Origin: Deltaproteobacteria bacterium
GTDB lineage: Bacteria > Desulfobacterota > DSM-4660 > Desulfatiglandales > Desulfatiglandaceae
DNA length: 5,030 bases
Assembly (NCBI GenBank): GCA_018644785.1
Contig: JABGPV010000339.1
Location: 1-5,030 of the forward strand
Direction: 5' to 3'
Part shown: positions 1-5,030 of the stretch, piece by piece
Numbering within the stretch: position 1 is the stretch's first letter
How the letters are laid out: each line of letters opens with the position of its first letter
The notes under the pieces: model-generated
The model's database searches: none
Seen by the model: only the letters and a program-made list of their open reading frames with translations
Told to the model about the DNA's origin: nothing
Program-made: the position numbers and the translations under genes

Positions 1-1
1 T

Positions 2-41
2 CTCCTTTCTTAAAGGGGAGTCAGCCCCGCTGAGCGGGGTT
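2..41. repeat. Back-to-back GC-rich inverted repeats at the left edge
   Basis: Two adjacent hairpin-forming units are visible. The first (2-20) pairs CTCCTTT with AAAGG..AG around a CTT loop, with two G bases bulged. The second is perfect: CCCCGC (25-28 plus 29-30) pairs with GCGGGG (34-39) around TGA, extendable by a G-T and an A-T pair. GGGG at 15-18 could instead pair with CCCC at 25-28, so the two folds compete. No T tract follows (the next bases are TTCAACC), so a classical intrinsic terminator is not supported on the plus strand. It could be the 3' end of an upstream transcript, a dispersed palindromic repeat, or part of a structured RNA cut by the window edge. Confidence 0.5.
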
Positions 42-78
42 CAACCAGTATGATGCACCAGTGTAACACAACAAACTT

Positions 79-98
79 GAAATTAGAAATTAGAAATT
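79..98. repeat. GAAATTA tandem repeat, almost three copies
   Basis: Two perfect 7-base units GAAATTA (79-85, 86-92) are followed by a six-base partial copy GAAATT (93-98). The tract is AT-rich and lies in the leader upstream of the NUDIX gene, next to GC-rich flanks. A function is not evident. It may be a slippage-prone spacer or a piece of a dispersed intergenic repeat. Confidence 0.6.
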
Positions 99-168
99 CG
101 GTGCCGTATTTGCGCCCTGATACTTTCCCAATTTCCTTATCCCGGAAGTATGGATCGTGGCAGTTTTG

Positions 169-197
169 TTGTTGCGCGGGCTGGATTTATCTATTAT
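169..197 (+). promoter_or_regulatory. Candidate sigma70-type promoter for the NUDIX-AsmA unit
   Basis: TTGTTG (169-174) and TATTAT (192-197) are separated by 17 bases. The -10 element matches TATAAT at five of six positions, but the -35 matches TTGACA at only three. A start near 204 would give a leader of about 30 bases carrying the GAGG at 217-220. This is the best-spaced pair I found in the 1-232 leader, but it is weak and unproven. Confidence 0.3.
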
Positions 198-216
198 GTT
201 CGTCGGGTACTGTTTT

Positions 217-220
217 GAGG
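217..220 (+). promoter_or_regulatory. Shine-Dalgarno-like GAGG deciding the NUDIX start
   Basis: GAGG ends 12 bases before the ATG at 233. The spacing is somewhat long but usable. It supports 233 over the in-frame ATG codons at 50 and 53, because the residues encoded between 50 and 232 look like translated non-coding DNA. Confidence 0.45.
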
Positions 221-232
221 AAAACACTTATC

Positions 233-706
233 ATGAAAGATAATCTTTCGTGCCCACACTGCGGAAAACCGGTTTTCCGATATCGTAACCCTTTTCCGAC
301 CGTGGACATCATTATTGAAATCGAACGCCGCGCTTCAAACGGCATCGTTTTGATAAAACGAAAAAACCCGCCCCACGGCTGGGCACTTCCCGGCGGTTTT
401 GTGGATTATGGAGAAACCCTTGAGTCAGCTGCCATCAGAGAAGCACGGGAAGAGACATGCCTGGACGTGACCCTTTCCTGTCAACTGGGCGCTTATTCCG
501 ATCCATCAAGGGATCCCAGGCATCATTCGATCTCCGTGGTCTTTGTTGCAAAAGCCATCGCCCATGTTCAAAATCGCTGGCCCAAGGCGGCAGATGATGC
601 GGAAGAAGCGGGCATTTTCGAAGCGCATGCCTTACCGAAACCGCTGGCCTTTGATCACGAAAAAATCCTGAGAGACTATTTCAAAAAATGTGGCAAAAAA
701 AGCTGA
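233..706 (+). CDS. NUDIX hydrolase, ADP-ribose pyrophosphatase-like, 157 aa
   Basis: This is a cytoplasmic NUDIX hydrolase, a family that cleaves nucleoside diphosphates linked to another moiety using divalent metal; the substrate cannot be read from the sequence. The N-terminus has CPHCG (residues 7-11), a single CxxC like half a zinc ribbon, followed by YRNPFPTVD (17-25), seen in ADP-ribose pyrophosphatase-like members. The NUDIX box spans 55-77: G55, E61, R69, E70, E73 and E74 are present, so the metal-binding core REAREE is intact. The usual box glycine is Cys76. [14 protein letters not shown] (88-101) is a further subgroup-like block. The frame stays open upstream to an ATG at 50, but those residues (Cys-rich, no NUDIX resemblance) begin in intergenic-type sequence, so I chose 233, where the protein gains a normal family length. 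Its 3' end overlaps the AsmA-like gene by 19 bases. The call to the family is very secure; the substrate is unknown. Confidence 0.93.
   Translation: MKDNLSCPHCGKPVFRYRNPFPTVDIIIEIERRASNGIVLIKRKNPPHGWALPGGFVDYGETLESAAIREAREETCLDVTLSCQLGAYSDPSRDPRHHSISVVFVAKAIAHVQNRWPKAADDAEEAGIFEAHALPKPLAFDHEKILRDYFKKCGKKS
262..279. repeat. 18-base perfect palindrome inside the NUDIX gene
   Basis: CGGAAAACCGGTTTTCCG reads identically on both strands. It begins 29 bases after the A of the NUDIX start codon and covers the codons of the GKPVF stretch just after the CxxC. As RNA it could form a seven-pair stem with a CCGG loop. It could be a protein-binding site, a translation-modulating hairpin, or a chance product of codon choice. 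Confidence 0.85.
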
Positions 707-3700
707 AAGCCATCCGTCTGCCGGTTCTTCTCTTTTTATCTCTAACGGTCTTACTGGGACTCCTTCTCAATCTTCTCATCCAAACCGATTCGTTCCAACA
801 CTATCTTCTGGAACAACTGTCACGAACAACAGGGTATAAACTGAGCGCTGAAAAGATAAACCTCAACTTTTCCAAAGGCATCGGCATCAGGGCCCGTAAT
901 TTCAAGGTATATACACCCGATGGACATGTGACGGCAGGGGCCGCCAGAATCAGGATGAATTTCAGTCTTAAAGATCTTCTGAGGGGCCGGATTGTCCCCA
1001 CGGAGTTGGCAATCCTTGACCCCAAAATCCACCTGGCCGCTAAAAAGGACCATGGACTTTCCTTTCAGGGAAAGGGTCCGGTTTTAGAAAAATCCTACAC
1101 CCGGATATTGGCGGCATTTCCACTGGTTTCCCTGGAAAACGCCCATGTTGTTCTGGAGACAGCCGGCCTGACTTCGAAAACGTTGGCCCTAACTTTGAAA
1201 AGTGGGCAACTGACCAGGAAATCCAGGGATCCGGTACTTCTGGAAGCTTCTTTTCATGGCACCGCCCTCTATAACGGTGCGACGGCGCCCTTTTCCGGTA
1301 GAGGGGTGATTGGTGAAAACGCTGAGAAGGGCTTGTGGATTGATAGCCAGTTCAATTTGAAGGAAATACCCCTGACCCGACTTCCCCTGCCGGAAGATCT
1401 GCCGGTCAAAAAAGGGGTTGTGGGGATAAATGCCGCGATCAAAGGGCGCTTGGACGGAATTCTCTCAATTGAGGGGAAGCTGATCTTCAGGGAGCTTGAC
1501 TTTCTCTTGATTGATGAAGGGGACAAAAAAGCCTTTTCTTTTGATCAACTCGCTGTCCCCTTCAATGCTTCGTATGTGGACTCGATATTGAGAATCCCCT
1601 TTTTCCAGATTCAAAACACCGATTTCACACTGAACGGCGCTTCGACCTTTAATTTCACCAACCCGAGTGATCCTCACCTGGATTTGAAGGTTAAGAGCCC
1701 CTTTATGACGCTGGCTACATTCAAACGGATATTCCCTACATCTTTGCTGCCCATCTGGCTGGAAACCCGCATTTTTTCCATTTTTTCCGGCGGTAGTGTT
1801 TGCGTGGACCTTTTTTCTTTAAATGGCCCATGGCGCAGGTTGGAAAATCTTGATCTTCAGGAAAACGCCGAACTTCTGCAGTTGCAAATCACATGCAAAG
1901 GGCTCACGGCCTTCAAGGATGAACAGGCTTTGAAAGTGGATCGGGTTTCGGGGAACCTGGAAATCAGAAATGGGGAAATTCATGTGTCAGGGATCAACGG
2001 ACATTTCGGAGAATCAACCATCGAAACGGGAGGCCTGTTTCTAAAAGATCTATATGTAGAAGATCCGTACGTCCGAGTGACCGCTTCGGGATCATTCCGG
2101 GTGGAAGACCTCATGACACAAACCCACCTGCAACTGATTCCTCCTGAAGTCCGCACAAAATTTCGCCAGATTGAAGGTGCTTCCGGTAGACTGGATGCGG
2201 ACGTCAACATCGTGTATGAGCCCGGATGGCATTTTCCAAGAATAGAAAAAGGCATGATCACGTTTATGGGTTGCACCCTTGATGATCCGGATATTCCTTT
2301 CCCGATCCTGATCAAGGAAGGCGCCCTTACCATCACCGCTGAAAATGGGAAAAATTTTGTCGCTGAAGGGCAGTGGGGCAAATCAAGACTCAGCGCTTCA
2401 GGAAGTCTGGGGGACAACTGGCAAACAGGGGAAGCGCACCTGGTAGCCATGGCGGATATGGATGAACTGCTCGGCCATTTCTATCCTGACCTGAAAGCAT
2501 CCACCACATTCAAGAACCGGATTCCCTGTCAAGTGAGCCTCTCCAAAAAGAAAGCCTGGTCCTTTCACGGTGCATTGGATCTGAAACAGGCGTTTCTGGA
2601 AACGGAATCCATGACCGTTGCCCCCTTTTCCAGTGAAGGCAGCGTTCTCTTCAGCGGCGGCATTTTACCCAAGAAACGGTTTACCCTCAGGAATCTGCAA
2701 TGCAACCTGGGAAAGTCATCCTTTGCACTGAGCGGCGCCTATGACCTTGCGAACAAGGACACCTTTAACTTCAACGTATCCACCAAAAAACTTCTCCTCG
2801 AGGACCTGGGGATTCGGTTCAAGAAAGGTAATTTCACCGCTGAAGGAGATCTCAATTGTAAGATTTCGGTAACCGCATCTCGCAAGGACCCGACAAAAAC
2901 CCGGGTATCGGGGCAAATGGAAGGGAAACAACTCTCTTTTGTCACAAGGGCTTTTCCCCACCCCATCAAGGACTGTCATTTTAAACTGAAATTTTCCGGA
3001 GATAACGTTTTGATTGAGTCCCTCGCACTCAAATTGGGAAAAAGCCCCTTTCAAGTGAAGGGTGAGTTTCAAGGATGGGAAGGAATGAGAGGGGATATCG
3101 CTGTTCGCTCCGATCTCCTGGACCTGAATGATCTGATTCCCCCGGAAATGGGACAAAAATTCAAGAAAGGGAATTTTAAATCGATCAATTTTACTGAAAA
3201 CGGAAGCGACCAGATGAGGCCCGGCTGGAGGAGAGGCGCCCACCACTTTGTGGAAACATCAGACGTTCATCTGAACATAACAGCCCCTCGGGTCCAGTGG
3301 GAGGAAGCCGAATTCGGCCCCCTTGAAATTGAGTGTGCATTACGCTCCAAGGACCTTTATATAAGCCGATCCAGCTTACGGTTCGAACGGGGCAGACTCC
3401 TGTTGCGGGGCCATCTGAAACGGGGGAAAAAACCGGAGATGCTTTTCACCAGCTACCTGGAGATGGACCGGCAACCCCTGGAAGATTTACCAACGCCCCT
3501 GTTATTCGTTAAAAATCGACTGGAAGGCAAGCTGACCCTGGAAGCCCTGCTTTTTGCCAAAGGAAATACAAAAAAGGAGCTGCTTTCAAGCCTCACGGGA
3601 AACGCGAATGTTCTTCTGGAACAAGGGGTGGTCAGAAAGAGTAACGTATTCATCAAGATCCTGGACAACATGAGCCTGACCCGCGCTTTTGAAACAAGGC

Positions 3701-4176
3701 CTGAACATCTCTCAAAAGACGGCCTCTATTTCAATCGCATTGAGGGTCGCCTTGACATCGATAAAGGGATTGCCAAGGCCGGCAATCTAACCATGGAAAG
3801 CCCCGTTTTCAACGCCGTGGCAGAGGGACAGGCAGATCTTCGCACCGGCATGATGGATGTGGAAATCGGCGTTCATCCGCTGACCACGGCGGACCTTCTG
3901 GTCAACCAAATTCCCGTACTGGGATACCTGTTGCGAGGAGACGATAACACTTTGGTGGCTGAATATTTTCAGGTGGACGGAAAGATGTCCCATCCGAATG
4001 TTGAATACATGGCCTTTAAGAGCATGAGCCACGGCACCTACAGTTTTTTCAAGCGATTGTTTCTCGCCCCCCAAAGGCTCTTTCAAAATATCAGTGAAGC
4101 TGCCAGTGACTTTGAACATAAGGGATTGCCATTGCCGGATAAAAGTCTTCAACCGGAATACGACATGGCAAATTGA
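688..4176 (+). CDS. AsmA-family envelope protein (AsmA/YhdP-like), 1162 aa
   Basis: This is a large membrane-anchored protein of the AsmA/YhdP/TamB type, a group linked to phospholipid movement between the inner and outer membranes through long beta-rich grooves. A basic N-terminus ([10 protein letters not shown]) precedes one hydrophobic segment at about 11-31, giving an inner-membrane anchor with the rest in the periplasm. Residues 37-115 have the AsmA N-terminal pattern: [23 protein letters not shown], then [13 protein letters not shown]. The middle is a long run of alternating polar and apolar strands with no enzyme motif. The C-terminal AsmA-like domain covers about 945-1115, with [15 protein letters not shown] (959-973), a [17 protein letters not shown] block (1038-1054) and [20 protein letters not shown] (1075 onward); a basic-aromatic tail follows. 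The frame is intact. ATG 688 is supported by the anchor directly after it. Only a weak GAG-type ribosome site lies upstream (around 670-674), so translation probably depends on coupling with the overlapping NUDIX gene. Family membership is secure; the cargo is unknown. Confidence 0.9.
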   Translation: MWQKKLKAIRLPVLLFLSLTVLLGLLLNLLIQTDSFQHYLLEQLSRTTGYKLSAEKINLNFSKGIGIRARNFKVYTPDGHVTAGAARIRMNFSLKDLLRGRIVPTELAILDPKIHLAAKKDHGLSFQGKGPVLEKSYTRILAAFPLVSLENAHVVLETAGLTSKTLALTLKSGQLTRKSRDPVLLEASFHGTALYNGATAPFSGRGVIGENAEKGLWIDSQFNLKEIPLTRLPLPEDLPVKKGVVGINAAIKGRLDGILSIEGKLIFRELDFLLIDEGDKKAFSFDQLAVPFNASYVDSILRIPFFQIQNTDFTLNGASTFNFTNPSDPHLDLKVKSPFMTLATFKRIFPTSLLPIWLETRIFSIFSGGSVCVDLFSLNGPWRRLENLDLQENAELLQLQITCKGLTAFKDEQALKVDRVSGNLEIRNGEIHVSGINGHFGESTIETGGLFLKDLYVEDPYVRVTASGSFRVEDLMTQTHLQLIPPEVRTKFRQIEGASGRLDADVNIVYEPGWHFPRIEKGMITFMGCTLDDPDIPFPILIKEGALTITAENGKNFVAEGQWGKSRLSASGSLGDNWQTGEAHLVAMADMDELLGHFYPDLKASTTFKNRIPCQVSLSKKKAWSFHGALDLKQAFLETESMTVAPFSSEGSVLFSGGILPKKRFTLRNLQCNLGKSSFALSGAYDLANKDTFNFNVSTKKLLLEDLGIRFKKGNFTAEGDLNCKISVTASRKDPTKTRVSGQMEGKQLSFVTRAFPHPIKDCHFKLKFSGDNVLIESLALKLGKSPFQVKGEFQGWEGMRGDIAVRSDLLDLNDLIPPEMGQKFKKGNFKSINFTENGSDQMRPGWRRGAHHFVETSDVHLNITAPRVQWEEAEFGPLEIECALRSKDLYISRSSLRFERGRLLLRGHLKRGKKPEMLFTSYLEMDRQPLEDLPTPLLFVKNRLEGKLTLEALLFAKGNTKKELLSSLTGNANVLLEQGVVRKSNVFIKILDNMSLTRAFETRPEHLSKDGLYFNRIEGRLDIDKGIAKAGNLTMESPVFNAVAEGQADLRTGMMDVEIGVHPLTTADLLVNQIPVLGYLLRGDDNTLVAEYFQVDGKMSHPNVEYMAFKSMSHGTYSFFKRLFLAPQRLFQNISEAASDFEHKGLPLPDKSLQPEYDMAN

Positions 4177-4177
4177 A

Positions 4178-4202
4178 CCGCTGAAAAATTTCGGTCCAGC
4201 GG
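4178..4202 (+). other. Small hairpin in the AsmA-AccA-like junction
   Basis: CCGCTG (4178-4183) pairs with CAGCGG (4197-4202) across a 13-base loop, starting just after the AsmA-like stop codon. Flanking AA and TT could extend it with one bulged G. The following bases (GTTTCCTC) have only three T residues in a row, so strong rho-independent termination is not supported. It might be a weak attenuator, an mRNA 3'-end stabiliser or a coincidence. It leaves open whether the third gene is co-transcribed with the first two. Confidence 0.3.
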
Positions 4203-4280
4203 GTTTCCTCAGAAGGTTGCAAAAAATATGGAAGCCTGATAGATAAGTGGGCTCAAGGAATCACAGAAAAAGGCCATTTG
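4185..4280 (+). other. Open, coding-like extension upstream of the AccA-like ATG
   Basis: The AccA-like frame is free of stops from 4185 (after TGA at 4182-4184) to the end of the window. From about 4233 to 4280 it reads like real protein (SLIDKWAQGITEKGHL), yet it holds no ATG or GTG; the only alternative start is TTG at 4278. An ATG at 4228, 11 bases after AGAAGG (4211-4216), is well placed but out of frame and meets TGA after three codons. One extra base just after that ATG, for example another A in GGAAG, would make it MESLIDKW and join the main frame. So the native start may be at 4228 with a one-base loss (mutation or sequencing error), or translation may begin downstream. Confidence 0.45.
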
Positions 4281-5030
4281 ATGAGGGGTATTGCCGCCGG
4301 CTCATCATGGCCGGAACAAGCAGAGGACTATATTATGGCCAAGCCAGAACTTGTCGATATTTTCAAAAAGAGAACCCGGCACCCCTTCAGACCCAGATCT
4401 TCGGACGTGATCAACAGGCTGTTTTCCGATTTTATGCCTTTTGGTTCCTATCGAAGCGACTCCCTGATTGCGGGATCGTGTCAATATGCGGGAAAGTTGC
4501 TCTATGTTGTCGCACAGCAGAAACCCAAACCGGAAAATCTCCGAAGCAGTGAGGACCTCAAAAAACTGAATTACGGCATGCCCACCTCCGATGACCACTC
4601 GGTAATCCTTTCCGTTTTGAAAACGGCCCGTGAACAGGATCCGGAAAACACCTTTCTTTTTTCCATTATCGATACCTACGGGGCTGATATTTCCATGTAT
4701 TCGGCCCAGCGATTTCAGGCTTTTTTTATCGCCCAACTGATTCGGGAATTTCTGGCCATTCCCATCCGAACCATCTCTCTGATTCTTGGAGAGGGGGGCA
4801 GCGGCGGCGCCCTGGCGATTCAGGTCACCGACATACGGGGTCAGATGGAGGATGCCCTTTATGCCACCGCCCCCCCTGAAAGCATGGCCTCCATTGTGTT
4901 CAGAGATCCGGAACGGATTGAAGACGCGCTCGCCATTTTGAAACCGGGCGCCAAAGATCTGAAAAACCTGGATGTTATCGACCGCATCGTGCCCTTCTCC
5001 GAGGACGTCACCGATACCACCGCCATGACC
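4281..5030 (+). CDS. AccA-like carboxyltransferase (alpha-type), 5' part, 250 aa seen
   Basis: This is a crotonase-fold carboxyltransferase resembling the acetyl-CoA carboxylase alpha subunit, which transfers CO2 from carboxybiotin to an acyl-CoA with a beta subunit. Counting from ATG 4281, RHPFRPRSSDVINRLFSDF (33-51) matches the AccA entry block, and NYGMP, IDTYGAD (D131 to D136) and the glycine-rich GEGGSGGALAI (170-180) follow in AccA order. In AccA this glycine-rich loop helps form the oxyanion hole for carboxybiotin. Canonical residues are changed elsewhere: QKG is QKP, MPAPEGYRK is MPTSDDHSV, IDTPGAYPG is IDTYGADIS, and ISPEGCASI is APPESMASI. So it is a paralogue or lineage-specific type, and the acyl-CoA substrate is not certain. 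The frame is open at the right edge; a fused beta domain is possible but unseen. Start: ATG 4281 has AAAAAGG seven bases upstream; ATG 4335 has AGAGGA seven bases upstream and is a good alternative; the open frame before 4281 hints at an even earlier native start. Confidence 0.82.
   Translation, partial: MRGIAAGSSWPEQAEDYIMAKPELVDIFKKRTRHPFRPRSSDVINRLFSDFMPFGSYRSDSLIAGSCQYAGKLLYVVAQQKPKPENLRSSEDLKKLNYGMPTSDDHSVILSVLKTAREQDPENTFLFSIIDTYGADISMYSAQRFQAFFIAQLIREFLAIPIRTISLILGEGGSGGALAIQVTDIRGQMEDALYATAPPESMASIVFRDPERIEDALAILKPGAKDLKNLDVIDRIVPFSEDVTDTTAMT

Noticed and set aside
77..105. Promoter with TTGAAA at 77-82 as the -35 element
   Set aside because: No acceptable -10 sequence is found 16-18 bases downstream (GC-rich GGTGCC region).
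50..232. N-terminal extension of the NUDIX protein from ATG 50
   Set aside because: The 61 extra residues are Cys-rich, include the translated GAAATTA repeat, and resemble no domain. The family normally begins near the CPHCG block, and ATG 233 has a GAGG upstream.
1980..3246. Long minus-strand frames opposite the AsmA-like gene
   Set aside because: Their products are irregular and carry no domain pattern, while the plus-strand protein is continuous with AsmA-type blocks at both ends.
4217..4245. Promoter for the AccA-like gene with TTGCAA at 4217-4222
   Set aside because: The bases at the right spacing (TAGATA) match TATAAT at only about half the positions. Too weak to report.
4247..4552. 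Plus-strand open frame of 101 aa
   Set aside because: It overlaps the AccA-like frame out of phase and has no motif. It is not the true frame for the region after 4281, where the AccA blocks are read in another frame.
4305..4736. Minus-strand open frame of 143 aa
   Set aside because: It lies antisense to the AccA-like gene, which shows clear family motifs across the same bases. The minus-strand product shows no recognisable domain.

Overview
The window holds three protein-coding genes on the plus strand: a small NUDIX hydrolase, a very long AsmA-like envelope protein, and the 5' part of an AccA-like carboxyltransferase that runs off the right edge. I see no tRNA, rRNA, CRISPR array, transposase or phage gene. 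Protein style (a NUDIX protein with a CPHCG N-terminus, an AsmA-family protein ending in an [16 protein letters not shown] block, a divergent AccA-like protein) and roughly balanced base composition suggest a Gram-negative bacterium, most likely Desulfobacterota (former Deltaproteobacteria). This is inferred from remembered family resemblance, not from a search.

Layout. Positions 1-232 are non-coding or nearly so: GC-rich inverted repeats at the left edge, a short GAAATTA tandem repeat, a weak sigma70-like promoter candidate and a Shine-Dalgarno-like GAGG. The NUDIX gene (233-706) overlaps the AsmA-like gene (688-4176) by 19 bases in a different frame, so the two are probably co-transcribed and translationally coupled. 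After the AsmA-like stop there is a roughly 100-base junction with a small hairpin lacking a T tract. The AccA-like frame is already open from 4185, but its first in-frame ATG is at 4281. A well-placed ATG at 4228 is one base out of frame, so the true start is uncertain.

How the genes may fit together. The NUDIX protein would hydrolyse a nucleoside-diphosphate-linked metabolite in the cytoplasm. The AsmA-like protein would be anchored in the inner membrane with a long periplasmic beta-rich body, as in the AsmA/YhdP/TamB group linked to phospholipid transport to the outer membrane. The third gene resembles the alpha half of acetyl-CoA carboxylase carboxyltransferase but has lost several canonical AccA residues around the kept glycine-rich motif. 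A link between acyl-CoA carboxylation and envelope lipid traffic is possible, but adjacency alone does not prove it.

Nothing here is clearly a new system. The points most worth a second look are the divergent carboxyltransferase and its disputed start, an 18-base perfect palindrome inside the start of the NUDIX gene, the Gly-to-Cys change in the NUDIX box, and the inverted repeats at the left edge.
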